Of a stretch of DNA of 64,000 bases, positions 40,986 through 50,456 are shown piece after piece (position 1 is the first letter of the stretch; every line of letters starts with the position of its first letter). Made by a program: the position numbers and the translations under genes. The notes beneath the pieces are model-generated. The model had not been told where the DNA came from and ran no database searches. It saw nothing but the letters and a program-made list of their open reading frames with translations. Source of the DNA: Streptomyces prunicolor NBRC 13075 (lineage in GTDB: Bacteria; Actinomycetota; Actinomycetes; Streptomycetales; Streptomycetaceae); contig NZ_BARF01000064.1 of assembly GCF_000367365.1 (NCBI RefSeq), forward strand, positions 107,621-171,620. The letters are read 5' to 3'.

Positions 40986-41830
40986 TGATCACCCACGACA
41001 CCCCGGTGCTGCGCGTCGCGGGCCGCCCGGTCGCCCGGTACGTCACCAGGCCCGAGCTGCCCGAGCGGCTCTCCCCGCGCCCGTATCTGCACCCCGTCAC
41101 CACCCTGGCCGGCACGGCGGTCACCGAACTCAGTCCCGTCGACCACACCCACCACCTCGGCGTCGGTGTCGCCGTTCCCGACGTCGAGGGGCACAACTTC
41201 TGGGGCGGCCGCACGTACGTCCGCGACCAGGGCCCCACGGAACTGGACAACCACGGCGCGCAACGCCACTCCGCCTTCCAACTCCGCGACCCCGACGGCT
41301 TCGTGGAGGAACTGCGCTGGATGGCCTCCGGCGCCGAGCTGCTGCGCGAGCGCCGTACGGTCGCGGCCACCGAACTCACCGACACGGCCTGGGCGTTGGA
41401 CTTCACGTTCTCCCTCACCAACGTGACACCGACCCCGCTCTCCATCGGCAGCCCCGCCACCAACGGCCGCCCCGGAGCCGCGTACGGCGGCTTCTTCTGG
41501 CGGGCCCGCAAGGAGGCGGAGACCCCGCAGGTCTTCACCGCCGACCGCGAGGGCGCACCGGAGATCCACGGCACCCGCGCCGACTGGCTCGCGCTCGCCG
41601 GCACCGGTTGGACGCTGGTCTTCGCCGGCGCCACGGGCCGCTCCCGCCAGGACCCGTGGTTCGTCCGCACCGCCGAATACCCGGGCGTGGGCGCGTCGTT
41701 GGCCTCGGCCGAACGGCTGCCGATACCGCCTGGGGACACGGTCGTACGACGCGTCGTCACCGTCGTCGCGGACGGCCGCCTGGACCCGGACGAGGCGTCG
41801 GTGCTGGTGCGGAAGGCGGTCAGCCAGTGA
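40985..41830 (+). CDS. PmoA-like (DUF6807) protein
   Basis: A 281-residue protein of the DUF6807/PmoA-type beta-sandwich family found with Gfo/Idh oxidoreductases in sugar loci. Conserved pieces are RPYLHPV, VDHTHHLGVGVAVPDVEGHNFWGG, NHGAQRH, GAAYGGFFWR and DPWFVRTAEYPG. The function is unproven; the histidine-rich segment may bind a metal or a sugar. Its start overlaps the upstream stop by one base (TGATG), and its stop overlaps the GH43 start. Confidence 0.78.
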   Translation: MITHDTPVLRVAGRPVARYVTRPELPERLSPRPYLHPVTTLAGTAVTELSPVDHTHHLGVGVAVPDVEGHNFWGGRTYVRDQGPTELDNHGAQRHSAFQLRDPDGFVEELRWMASGAELLRERRTVAATELTDTAWALDFTFSLTNVTPTPLSIGSPATNGRPGAAYGGFFWRARKEAETPQVFTADREGAPEIHGTRADWLALAGTGWTLVFAGATGRSRQDPWFVRTAEYPGVGASLASAERLPIPPGDTVVRRVVTVVADGRLDPDEASVLVRKAVSQ

Positions 41831-43350
41831 CTCAGCCAGTGACGCACGAGACGTACACGAACCCGGTCCTGAACGCCGACTGGTCCGACCCGGACGTCAT
41901 CCGCGTCGGCGACGACTTCTACCTCACCGCGTCCAGCTTCGGCCGTGTACCGGGCCTGCCGCTGCTGCACTCGCGCGACCTGGTCAACTGGACCCTGATC
42001 GGCCACGCCCTCCAACGCCTGGAACCGGCAGCGGAGTTCAGGACCCCACGGCACGACTGCGGCGTGTGGGCACCGGCGTTGAGATACCACGACGAACGCT
42101 TCTGGATCTTCTGGGGCGACCCCGACCAGGGCATCTTCCAGATCAACGCCCCCGAGATACGCGGCCCTTGGACCCGCCCGCACCTCCTCAAGGAGGGCAA
42201 GGGCCTCATCGACCCGTGCCCGCTGTGGGACGACGACAACGACGAGGCCTACCTCGTCCACGCCTGGGCCAAGTCCCGCGCGGGCATCAAGAACCGCCTC
42301 ACCGGCCACCGTATGCACCCCGACGGCACGACCCTGCTCGACGACGGCAAAGTGATCGTCGACGCGGACCGCATCCCCGGCTGGTTCACCCTGGAGGGCC
42401 CCAAGGTTCACCAACACGACGGCTGGTACTGGATCTTCGCCCCCGCCGGAGGAGTCGAGACCGGCTGGCAGGGCGCGTTCCGCTCACGCGGATTCTTCGG
42501 CCCGTACGAGGAGAAGGTCGTCCTGGAACAAGGGGACACCGACATCAACGGTCCCCACCAGGGGGCGTGGGTGAGCACCCCGTCCGGCGAGGACTGGTTC
42601 CTGCACTTCCAACAGCGGGGCGCCTACGGCCGGTTGGTCCACCTCCAGCCGATGCGCTGGGACGACGAGGGCTGGCCGGTCATCGGTGACGCGGGCGCCC
42701 CCGTAGCCGTACACCGGAAACCCGACCTCCCGCCGCAGCCGCCCGCCGCGCCAGCCACCGACGACGACTTCCCCGGCGGACGGTACGGCCGCCAGTGGCA
42801 GTGGACGGCTAACCCGCAGGACGGCTGGGCCACCCACCACTCCGGCGACGGCCTACGCCTGACCTGCGCCCGCACGGCCGACGCGCACGACCTGCGCAGG
42901 CTCCCGAACCTCCTCACCCAGCGCCTGCCCGGCACGCCCGCCGCCGTCGAGGTCGAACTGCGGCTGCACAGCGAGGAGTTGGGGGCGCGAGCCGGACTCG
43001 CCGTGCTCGGCGACGCGTACAGCTGGATCGGGCTTGAGCGGGGCGCGGACGGAAGAGCGATGTTCGTCCACCGCTTCGCCGAACCCGTCGCCGAGCGCGA
43101 ACGCGACGCGGGGGAGCCGAGCCTCGCCCCTTCGGGGCGCGTCCGGCTCCGCATCGAGATCGGCACCGGGGCGCGCTGCCGTTTCTTCTACGACGTCGGG
43201 GACGGGCCGCGTGCGACCGGCCAGGTCTTCGCCGCCACCCCCTGGCGCTGGGTCGGCGCCCTGCTCGGGCTCTTCTCGCTCGCGCCCGTCGGCACGGGAC
43301 ATGCCGGCGCGGCCACGTTCACGCGGTTCCGGATCAGTTCTCTCCAGTAA
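41827..43350 (+). CDS. GH43-family glycosidase (arabinofuranosidase/xylosidase type)
   Basis: A 507-residue cytoplasmic enzyme (no signal peptide). The five-bladed propeller occupies about 8-300, with catalytic acids in YTNPVLNADWSDPDVIRVGD (base), GLIDPCPLWDDD (pKa-modulating Asp) and TLEGPKVHQHDGWYWIFAPAG (acid). A C-terminal concanavalin-like domain (about 320-507) matches GH43 C2-type beta-xylosidases. It would trim imported arabino- or xylo-oligosaccharides. GTG 41827 overlaps the previous stop (GTGA). The start codon lies in a 12-bp tandem duplication, so a second in-frame GTG exists at 41839. Confidence 0.85.
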   Translation: MTQPVTHETYTNPVLNADWSDPDVIRVGDDFYLTASSFGRVPGLPLLHSRDLVNWTLIGHALQRLEPAAEFRTPRHDCGVWAPALRYHDERFWIFWGDPDQGIFQINAPEIRGPWTRPHLLKEGKGLIDPCPLWDDDNDEAYLVHAWAKSRAGIKNRLTGHRMHPDGTTLLDDGKVIVDADRIPGWFTLEGPKVHQHDGWYWIFAPAGGVETGWQGAFRSRGFFGPYEEKVVLEQGDTDINGPHQGAWVSTPSGEDWFLHFQQRGAYGRLVHLQPMRWDDEGWPVIGDAGAPVAVHRKPDLPPQPPAAPATDDDFPGGRYGRQWQWTANPQDGWATHHSGDGLRLTCARTADAHDLRRLPNLLTQRLPGTPAAVEVELRLHSEELGARAGLAVLGDAYSWIGLERGADGRAMFVHRFAEPVAERERDAGEPSLAPSGRVRLRIEIGTGARCRFFYDVGDGPRATGQVFAATPWRWVGALLGLFSLAPVGTGHAGAATFTRFRISSLQ

Positions 43351-43425
43351 CTCGTCCTGTTCACTCGCTCCGTTGACTCGCCCTGCCCGTACGCCTGTTG
43401 GGAGTCGCAATGACGCACCTCCGTG

Positions 43426-43437
43426 GCAAGCGCTTGC
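43426..43437. promoter_or_regulatory. 12-bp palindromic operator before the binding-protein gene
   Basis: GCAAGCGCTTGC is a perfect palindrome 54 bases upstream of ATG 43491, sharing the AAGCGCTT core with three other sites in this operon. It is a probable LacI-family site giving the binding protein its own control. Confidence 0.6.
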
Positions 43438-43490
43438 TCACCGCCGGCGAGGCCATCACACCGTCGTATCCACAAGAAGAGAGCCGCTCT

Positions 43491-44828
43491 ATGAAGACCA
43501 GCATCCGCAGAAGCAGGCGTGCCGCCGTGGCCGTCGCCCTGGGCTCCGTGCTCGCGCTGACCGCCACCGCGTGCGGCGACGACGGCAGCGGCGCCGCGGG
43601 GGACAAGGGCGACGAGGGGTCCGGCAAGGGCACGATCACCTTCTGGGACAACAACGGCGGTGTCCGCACCGACATCTGGAAGCAGATCATCGCGGACTTC
43701 GAGAAGAAGAACCCCGACATCAAGGTCAAGTACGTCGGGATACCGGCCGCGAGCGCCCAGTCCAAGTACGACACCGCGATCCAGGGCGGCGGGCTGCCCG
43801 ACGTCGGCGGTGTGGGGACGGCTGTGCTCGCGGAGGTCGCGGTGCAGGGGGCGCTGGAGCCGTTGGACAGTCGGCTCAAGTCGAGTTCCCTGAACGGGAA
43901 GTTGAGCCAGAACCTGCTCGACGTCAGCAAGAGCGCGGGGGGTGGGGACACGCTGTACCAGATTCCCACCTCCGCCAACAACGGGACCTTGTGGTACCGC
44001 ACCGATCTGTTCAAGGCGGCGGGGTTGGACGCGCCGACCACCTGGTCGAAGTTCTACGCCGCCGCGGACAAGCTCACCGACAAGGCGAAGAACAAGTTCG
44101 GGTTCACCATTCGGGGTGGCGAGGGGTCGATCGCGCCTGCGCTCGACGCGGTGTACGGGCAGACCGGGATCACGTCGTTCTGGAACGGGGACAAGACCAC
44201 GGTCAATGACCCCAAGAATGTTGCCGCGTTGGCGAAGTACGTCGGGCTGTTCAAGAAGGACACCCCGTCCGCCGACCTCAACAACGACTTCACGAAAATG
44301 GTCGCGCAGTGGGACAGCGGCACGATCGGGATGCTGAGTCACAACCTCGGGTCCTATCAGGATCACCTGAAGGCGTTGGGCGCGGACAAGTTCAAGGGCA
44401 TTCCCAATCCGACGCTGGACGACGGTACGCGGGTGCAGATCTCCAACCCCGTTGACGGGCTGAGTCTGTTCAAGTCCAGCAAGAACAAGGACGCGGCCTG
44501 GAAGTTCATCGAGTTCGCGGTGTCCGCGGCGGAGAACTCGAAGTACAACGAGTCGGCGGGGCAGGTTCCGGCCAACACGGATGCTGCCGGTGCGGCTTGG
44601 ATTCAGAAGTCCGAGCCTACGGAGTTGGCTGCGGCGGCGTTGAACGGGGCGTCCACGAAGATTGTGCAGTTGCCGTATTACCTGCCGGACTGGAACACGA
44701 TCTCCAAGGCGGACAACGAGCCCAACTTCCAGAAGCTGTTGTTGGGGAAGGTGACGGCGAAGGAGTTTCTGGACACGTTGGCCGACCAGTTGAACAAGGC
44801 TCAGGCGGACTGGAAGAAGAACCACTGA
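43491..44828 (+). CDS. ABC sugar importer solute-binding lipoprotein
   Basis: A 445-residue lipoprotein with basic N-terminus (MKTSIRRSRR), hydrophobic core and lipobox TATAC (about residue 29). The mature protein has ITFWDNNGGVRTDIWKQIIADFE and later WYRTDLFKAAGLDAPTTW, typical of family 1 sugar-binding proteins. It is the partner of the permeases at 37902-39718, though it stands at the operon's end behind a separate operator. This allows a higher level of binding protein than of permease. AAGAGAG precedes ATG 43491. The codon choice in its second half (many TTG codons) is less GC3-rich than its neighbours. Confidence 0.87.
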   Translation: MKTSIRRSRRAAVAVALGSVLALTATACGDDGSGAAGDKGDEGSGKGTITFWDNNGGVRTDIWKQIIADFEKKNPDIKVKYVGIPAASAQSKYDTAIQGGGLPDVGGVGTAVLAEVAVQGALEPLDSRLKSSSLNGKLSQNLLDVSKSAGGGDTLYQIPTSANNGTLWYRTDLFKAAGLDAPTTWSKFYAAADKLTDKAKNKFGFTIRGGEGSIAPALDAVYGQTGITSFWNGDKTTVNDPKNVAALAKYVGLFKKDTPSADLNNDFTKMVAQWDSGTIGMLSHNLGSYQDHLKALGADKFKGIPNPTLDDGTRVQISNPVDGLSLFKSSKNKDAAWKFIEFAVSAAENSKYNESAGQVPANTDAAGAAWIQKSEPTELAAAALNGASTKIVQLPYYLPDWNTISKADNEPNFQKLLLGKVTAKEFLDTLADQLNKAQADWKKNH

Positions 44829-44853
44829 ATTGGGTGGTTGCGGATTGTGGGGG

Positions 44854-44898
44854 GCTGCGGGCCGGTGGGGGCTGGTCGCGCAGTTCCCCGCGCCCCTA
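44854..44898. repeat. Common Streptomyces intergenic repeat
   Basis: GGCTGCGGGCCGGTGGGGGC then TGGTCGCGCAGTTCCCCGCG and CCCCT. I recognise this as one of the most frequent intergenic repeats of Streptomyces genomes. It fills the gap between the binding-protein gene and the acetylesterase gene. Confidence 0.75.
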
Positions 44899-44920
44899 AA
44901 AACCGAAAGGTGGCCCCATT

Positions 44921-45709
44921 GTGTCTCTTACCCGTAGGCAAGTCGCGTTAGCTGCTCTCGCCGCCGTTCCTTTACGCGGTGGCGGTGTTCGGCGGAATCG
45001 GACTCTGTACATCGCCGGGGATTCCACCGCTGCCCAGAAGTACGTCATCGAAGCTCCGGAGACCGGGTGGGGAATGGCCCTCCCCTTCTTTCTGCGCAAG
45101 GGGGTGAAGGTTTCCAACCAGGCCATAAATGGCCGGAGTTCGAAGAGCTTCGTCGACGAGGGGCGGCTGGACGCGATTCTCGCCGGCATCCAGCCCGGCG
45201 ATCTCCTCCTCATCCAGTTCGCGCACAACGACGAGAAGACCGCCGACCCCACCCGGTACACCGAGCCCTGGACGACCTACCAGGACTGTCTGCGGCTCTA
45301 CATCGACGGGGCCCGGGGCCGTGGCGCCCTGCCCGTGCTCGCCACCCCAGTCGAGCGCCGCAGGTTCGACGTCGACGGCAACGCGCTGCCGACGCACGGG
45401 GATTACCCGGCGGCGATGCGGGCGCTCGCGCAGGAGGAGCGGGTCGCGCTGCTCGACATCGAGGCGTTGTCGCTCGCGTTGTGGCAGCGGCTCGGGGTCG
45501 AGGAGACGAAGGTCTACTTCAACTGGACCGACACCGAGCAGGACAACACGCACTTCAATCCGCCCGGCGCCATCGCCGTGGCGCGGCTCGTGGCGCGGGA
45601 GTTGGCGCGCACCCGGGTGCTCGCGCCGCGTGAGCTCGTCCGGCTGCACGACGAGATTCCCCCGTTCTGGATCACCTGGCCCGAGGCGAGCGACGCCTCG
45701 GACGCGTAG
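44921..45709 (+). CDS. CE12-type rhamnogalacturonan acetylesterase (SGNH hydrolase)
   Basis: A 262-residue SGNH-fold esterase that removes acetyl groups from rhamnogalacturonan. The catalytic blocks are IAGDSTAAQ (Ser), QAINGRSSKSF (Gly block), IQFAHNDEKTAD (Asn block), and DNTHFNPPGA (Asp-His). A short N-terminal twin-arginine-like stretch (TRRQVALAALAAVPL) suggests export, although the signal is minimal. AGGTGG lies 7 bases before GTG 44921. It opens a run of same-strand pectin genes (CE12, PL1, CE8, CE8, PL9). Confidence 0.85.
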   Translation: MSLTRRQVALAALAAVPLRGGGVRRNRTLYIAGDSTAAQKYVIEAPETGWGMALPFFLRKGVKVSNQAINGRSSKSFVDEGRLDAILAGIQPGDLLLIQFAHNDEKTADPTRYTEPWTTYQDCLRLYIDGARGRGALPVLATPVERRRFDVDGNALPTHGDYPAAMRALAQEERVALLDIEALSLALWQRLGVEETKVYFNWTDTEQDNTHFNPPGAIAVARLVARELARTRVLAPRELVRLHDEIPPFWITWPEASDASDA

Positions 45710-45726
45710 GCAAGGAGACCCGCACG

Positions 45727-47037
45727 ATGCGCACACAGAAATGTCATGGACGTGTCATAGCGACGCTGGTGGGCTGCACCGCCCTGGCCCTCGCCGTCAC
45801 CACGACCACGGCCCAGGCCCATCCGCGCGCCCTCGACCGGCAGACCCTCGGCGCCGGTGACGGCTGGGGCTCCTACGGCACCGGCACCAGCGGTGGTGCG
45901 AGCGCGACCGCCGAGCATGTCTACACCGTCACCAACTGGGCCGATTTCAAGGCCGCGTTGGCCGCCGGCGGCAGCGCGCCGAAGATCATCAGAGTGAAAG
46001 GTGTGATCGACGCCAACGCCGAGGGCTGCGACTCCTTCGCCGCACCCGGCCACGACTTCGCGCAGTACCTCGCCACCTACGACCCCGCCGTCTGGGGCTA
46101 CGACCAGAACCTCGACAACGAGCCCGCCGACAGCCCCGAGGGCCTGCGCCGCGTCTCCGCCGCCAACCAGAACACCGCCATCAAGGCCTTCATCCCCGCC
46201 AACACCACCCTCATCGGCGTCGACAGGAACGCCGGCTTCAAGGGCGCCAGCCTGCAGATCACGGCCGTCGACAACGTCATCGTCCGGAACCTCTCGTTCG
46301 AGAGCCCGCTCGACTGCTTCCCGCAGTGGGACCCGACCGACGGGGACACGGGCAACTGGAACTCCGAGTACGACAGTGCCGTCATCTACGGCTCCACGCA
46401 TGTGTGGTTGGACCACGACTCGTTCACCGACGGCGACCACCCGGACAGCACGCTGCCCACCTACTTCGGGCGGATCTTCGAGCAGCACGACGGCGAACTC
46501 GACATCGTCAAGGGCGCCGACTACGTCACCGCCTCCTGGAACGTCTTCGGCGACCACGACAAGACGATCCTCATCGGCAACAGCGACAGCGCCTCCACCG
46601 CCGCGGTCGACCGGGGCCACTTGAAGGTGACGCTCCATCACAGCCTGTTCTCCAACCTGGTCGAGCGCGCACCCCGCGTCCGCTTCGGCCAAGTGGACTC
46701 CTACAACAACCACTTCGTCGCCGAGCCCGGATACGGCTACAGCTACGGCATCGGACTGGAGTCCCAACTCGTCGCGGAGCACAACGCGTTCACCGTCCCG
46801 GCCGGCATCTCCGAGGCCACCATCCTCAAGAAGTGGTCCGAGGCGCCGCTCACCGCCGACGACAACTACGTCAACGGCGAGCTCACCGACCTGATCGCCG
46901 TCCACAACGCCGGTGTGCCCACCGAGATCCTCCAGTCCGGCGCGGGCTGGACACCGACCCTGCGCACGAAGATCGACCCCGCGAGGGCCGTGCCGTACGT
47001 CGTCGACCACAACGCCGGTGCGGGTCGCCTGCGCTGA
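45727..47037 (+). CDS. Secreted pectate lyase, PL1 family
   Basis: A 436-residue exported protein with signal peptide (cleavage near AQA-H). The right-handed beta-helix domain carries the PL1 marks: VWLDHDSFTDGDHP (calcium-site aspartates), EQHDGELDIVKGADYVT, NVFGDHDKTILIG and LVERAPRVRFGQVDSYNNHF with the catalytic arginine. It cleaves polygalacturonate by beta-elimination, using calcium. AAGGAG lies about 9 bases before ATG 45727. The 17-base gap to CE12 implies an operon. Confidence 0.92.
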   Translation: MRTQKCHGRVIATLVGCTALALAVTTTTAQAHPRALDRQTLGAGDGWGSYGTGTSGGASATAEHVYTVTNWADFKAALAAGGSAPKIIRVKGVIDANAEGCDSFAAPGHDFAQYLATYDPAVWGYDQNLDNEPADSPEGLRRVSAANQNTAIKAFIPANTTLIGVDRNAGFKGASLQITAVDNVIVRNLSFESPLDCFPQWDPTDGDTGNWNSEYDSAVIYGSTHVWLDHDSFTDGDHPDSTLPTYFGRIFEQHDGELDIVKGADYVTASWNVFGDHDKTILIGNSDSASTAAVDRGHLKVTLHHSLFSNLVERAPRVRFGQVDSYNNHFVAEPGYGYSYGIGLESQLVAEHNAFTVPAGISEATILKKWSEAPLTADDNYVNGELTDLIAVHNAGVPTEILQSGAGWTPTLRTKIDPARAVPYVVDHNAGAGRLR

Positions 47038-47061
47038 CCCTCCGTCATAAGGAGCACCCGC

Positions 47062-48228
47062 ATGCCCTCGCCCGACCACCTCCAACGCCCCTTGTCCAGA
47101 CGGGGGTTCCTCGCAGCGGGCACCGTCGCCGCCGGCGCCGCGCTCGGCCTCGCCTCGACCCCCGCCTTGGCCGCCGGCCGGCCGCGCCCATTCGGCCGGT
47201 ACGGTTCACCGGCCGCGCGCCTGACCCCGCTCACCCTGTACGTCGATCCGCGCGGCCGGGGCGACTTCACCACCGTCCAGGGAGCCGTGTCGGCCGCGAC
47301 CACCGCCGGATACACCCTGGTCATCGCCCCCGGCGTCTACCGCGAGACGGTCACCGCCGGAGTCACCGACCCGGCGACCGGCCAACTCACCGCCGCCGCG
47401 AGCGAGATGACCTGGCTCGGTGCCGGTGCGGACCCGGGTGCCGTCGTCATCGTCTACGACAACGCCAACGGCACCCAGAAGCCGGATGGTTCGGGCGCCT
47501 ATGGCACCACCGGCTCGGCCACCACGACCATCCGCACCGGCGGCTTCACCGCCCGCCGGATCACCTTCGCCAACGACTGGCTGCGCGCCGACCACCCCGA
47601 CATCACCGGTACCCAGGCGGTCGCGATCAAGGTGCAGGGCGACCGTTCGGCGTTCTTCGACTGCCACTTCCTCGGCCATCAAGACACCCTGTACGCCGAC
47701 TCGTCGGCCCTCGGCGTCTTCGCCCGCCAGTACTACGCGCGCTGTTACATCGAGAGAGACGTCGACTTCGTCTTCGGGCGGGCGACCGCCGTCTACGACC
47801 ACTGCCACTTCCGCACGCTCGACCGCACCGACCTGGCGACGGCACCGTACGGTTTCGTCTTCGCGCCCTCCACGGCCGTCGCGAACCCGCGCGGATACCT
47901 GGTGACGCGCAGCCGCGTGAGCAGTGAAGCCCCGGGCGGCTACTACAAGTTGGCCCGTCCCTGGGTGCCCGGCTCGGACACCACCGCCCATCCGATGCTC
48001 ACCGTGCGGGACACGGCGTTGGGTCCGGGGATCGACGCGGTGGCGCCGTACACCAACATGTCGGACACCTATCCCTGGCAGAGCCAGCGGTTCGCCGAGT
48101 ACCGCAACACGGGCCCGGGTGCCGTGATCAGTGTCCCGGAGAACCGGCCCCAACTCACCGCCGAACAGGCCGAGTCGGCGACCCGCGAGGCGTATCTCGG
48201 CGACTGGACACCCGGGCGGAGGCGCTGA
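47062..48228 (+). CDS. Secreted pectin methylesterase, CE8 family (first copy)
   Basis: A 388-residue protein with a twin-arginine signal (LSRRGFLAAGTVAAGAALGLA). The CE8 motifs are GTQAVAIKVQGDRSAFFDCH, GHQDTLYAD, ERDVDFVFGRATAVYDHCHF (catalytic aspartates) and YKLARPWVPG. It removes methyl esters from homogalacturonan, preparing it for the pectate lyases. AAGGAG precedes ATG 47062. A tandem paralogue follows one base after its stop. Confidence 0.92.
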   Translation: MPSPDHLQRPLSRRGFLAAGTVAAGAALGLASTPALAAGRPRPFGRYGSPAARLTPLTLYVDPRGRGDFTTVQGAVSAATTAGYTLVIAPGVYRETVTAGVTDPATGQLTAAASEMTWLGAGADPGAVVIVYDNANGTQKPDGSGAYGTTGSATTTIRTGGFTARRITFANDWLRADHPDITGTQAVAIKVQGDRSAFFDCHFLGHQDTLYADSSALGVFARQYYARCYIERDVDFVFGRATAVYDHCHFRTLDRTDLATAPYGFVFAPSTAVANPRGYLVTRSRVSSEAPGGYYKLARPWVPGSDTTAHPMLTVRDTALGPGIDAVAPYTNMSDTYPWQSQRFAEYRNTGPGAVISVPENRPQLTAEQAESATREAYLGDWTPGRRR

Positions 48229-48229
48229 G

Positions 48230-49297
48230 ATGACCCTGCGCAGACGCACACTTCTGACGGGATTGGCGGGAGTAACGGGATCGGTGGGAATCGCCGGTGG
48301 GCTGGTGGCCGCCGGTGCCGGGCCTGCCGTAGCCCTCGATCGTCGTCGTGTCCTGCACGTCCGGCCCGGTGACTCGGTGCAGGCGGCCCTGGACGCGGTG
48401 GAGGGCGGTGGCTGGACGATCGCCGTGCACCCCGGGACGTATCGCCAGGTCGTCAACGTACCCGTAGGACTGGGGGAGTTGACGTTGCGCGGTGCCACTC
48501 GTGATCCGCGTGACGTCGTCATCGTCTACGACAACGCCAACGGGACGCAGAAACCCGACGGTTCGGGGACGTACGGGACGGCGGGCTCCGCGACGTTCAC
48601 CTCGGCGGCGCCCGGGCTGACCGTGCGCGACCTGACCCTCGCCAACGACTGGCTGCGCGCGGACCATCCGGAGATCACGGGGACGCAGGCGGTGGCCGCG
48701 TATGTGACGGGGGACCGTTCGCGGTTCTCGAACGTCCGTCTTCTGGCCCACCAGGACACGCTGTTCGTGGACACGACGGCGCTGGAAGCCTTCAACCGGC
48801 AGTACTTCTCCCGCTGTTACATCGAGGGGGACGTCGACTTCGTCTTCGGGCGGGCCACGGCGGTCTTCGCGGACTGCCACTTCCACACCCTCCAACGGGA
48901 CGTTGCCTTCACGCCCAAGGGCATGGTCTTCGCCCCGTCCACCGCCCGTGCCAACCCGTACGGCATCCTCGCGGTCCGTTCGCGGATCACCTCCGGCGCC
49001 GAGGACGCCGCCTACAAGCTGGCCCGGCCGTGGGTCCCGTCGTACGAGACGACGGCCTGGCCGTCCCTCGTCGTGCGGGACACCCGGATCGGGCCCGGCA
49101 TCGACCCGGTCGCGCCCTACACGAACATGCGCGACGCCTACCCCTGGCAGTCGATGCGCTTCCACGAGTACCGCAACAGGGGACCGGGCTCCGTGATCAC
49201 CGTCCCGGAGAACCGGCCCCAACTCACGCCCGCCGAGGCCGACTTGCACACCCCTGCCGCCTACCTCGGTGACTGGCGACCCGTCCGCCCACTCTGA
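48230..49297 (+). CDS. Secreted pectin methylesterase, CE8 family (second copy)
   Basis: A 355-residue paralogue of the preceding CE8. It has a basic twin-arginine-like N-terminus (LRRRTLLTGLAGVTGSVGIA). The same catalytic motifs are present: GTQAVAAYVTGDRSRFSNVR, AHQDTLFVD, EGDVDFVFGRATAVFADCHF and YKLARPWVPS. Alignment by eye shows shared segments over the whole length, so it arose by tandem duplication and has since diverged. GGAGG lies 7 bases before ATG 48230. It may prefer a different methylation pattern. Confidence 0.92.
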   Translation: MTLRRRTLLTGLAGVTGSVGIAGGLVAAGAGPAVALDRRRVLHVRPGDSVQAALDAVEGGGWTIAVHPGTYRQVVNVPVGLGELTLRGATRDPRDVVIVYDNANGTQKPDGSGTYGTAGSATFTSAAPGLTVRDLTLANDWLRADHPEITGTQAVAAYVTGDRSRFSNVRLLAHQDTLFVDTTALEAFNRQYFSRCYIEGDVDFVFGRATAVFADCHFHTLQRDVAFTPKGMVFAPSTARANPYGILAVRSRITSGAEDAAYKLARPWVPSYETTAWPSLVVRDTRIGPGIDPVAPYTNMRDAYPWQSMRFHEYRNRGPGSVITVPENRPQLTPAEADLHTPAAYLGDWRPVRPL

Positions 49298-49319
49298 TCG
49301 ACGAAAGGACCCGCACGTC

Positions 49320-50432
49320 ATGCGTCGTATCAGCACCTTCACCGCACTCGCCGTGACCACGGCCTCGCTCGGACTCGCCGTGATCGCCACCCCGGCACAC
49401 GCGGCGACCGTCGTGGTCAGCAACTCCACCGATCTGACCAACGCCATCAAGAACGCCACCGCCGGCACGGTCATCCAGGTCCGCGCCGGCACCTACTACC
49501 CGACGGCCACCCTCCAGTCGACGACCAACGGCACCTCCTCCGCGCCGATCACCCTCACCGCGTACGGCTCGGAGACGGTCAAGATCGACGGCTCGTCGCT
49601 GCCGTCGGGGTCCTGGATCTTCAAGCTCACCGCCGACTACTGGAACGTCTCCAACCTCACCTTCCAGAACTCCCCGGACAGCGCGGTCGTCTGCCAGTCC
49701 TGCACCGGCACCAACTGGAGCAACGTCAAGACCATCAACGGCGGCGACTCCGGCTTCACGCTCACCGGCGACGGCACGGTGAACAACACCGTCAAGAACC
49801 TTGACTCGTACGGCAATTACGATGCCGCGACGCACGGTCAGAACGCTGACGGGGTCGCCATCAAGTTCGGCTCCGGCACCGGCAACCTCGTCACCGGCGC
49901 CCGCCTGTACAACAACTCGGACGACGGCATCGACCTGTGGTCCTTCTCGTCGCCGGTCACCATCGAGCACAGCTGGTCCTTCGGCAACGGGATCAACCGC
50001 TGGGGCGACTCCGCCTTCGAGGGCAACGGCAACGGCTACAAGCTGGGCGGCAACGGCGTCACCGTCGCCCATGTCGTCAACAACTCGGCCGCCTGGGGGA
50101 ATTCGGGCAACGGGTTCACCGAGAACTCCAACACCGGCGCCATCGTCATCAACCGCACCACCGCGTACGCCAACAGCGGCTCGGGCTACTACTTCGCCAC
50201 CAGCTCCGCCAAACTCGGCAAGAACCTCGCGGTGAGCAACGGCGGCGGTTCGGTGAGCAAGGGTTCCGCGGTCACCTCGGCCGGCAACAACTGGGACTCC
50301 GGCATCTCCACCCCGTCGTTCGTCTCCACGGACGCGTCGACGACGTACAACGCCCGTTCGTCGAGCGGCACGCTGCCGTCCACGACCTTCCTGACGACGG
50401 GGAGCACGACGATCGGCGCGACGATGAACTGA
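49320..50432 (+). CDS. Secreted pectate lyase, PL9-type (first copy)
   Basis: A 370-residue protein with signal peptide (cleavage near AHA-A) and a right-handed beta-helix. The PL9 marks are GGDSGFTLTGDGTVNNTV, LDSYGNYDAATHGQNADGVA, the likely catalytic lysine in IKFGSGTGN, and LYNNSDDGIDLW with calcium-binding aspartates. It cleaves polygalacturonate or rhamnogalacturonan. A close paralogue lies at 54515. The last 23 residues of both are nearly identical. A tandem 13-base repeat covers the stop region (ATGAACTGACGT twice). Confidence 0.9.
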   Translation: MRRISTFTALAVTTASLGLAVIATPAHAATVVVSNSTDLTNAIKNATAGTVIQVRAGTYYPTATLQSTTNGTSSAPITLTAYGSETVKIDGSSLPSGSWIFKLTADYWNVSNLTFQNSPDSAVVCQSCTGTNWSNVKTINGGDSGFTLTGDGTVNNTVKNLDSYGNYDAATHGQNADGVAIKFGSGTGNLVTGARLYNNSDDGIDLWSFSSPVTIEHSWSFGNGINRWGDSAFEGNGNGYKLGGNGVTVAHVVNNSAAWGNSGNGFTENSNTGAIVINRTTAYANSGSGYYFATSSAKLGKNLAVSNGGGSVSKGSAVTSAGNNWDSGISTPSFVSTDASTTYNARSSSGTLPSTTFLTTGSTTIGATMN

Positions 50433-50456
50433 CGTCATGAACTGACGTGTGGCGGC

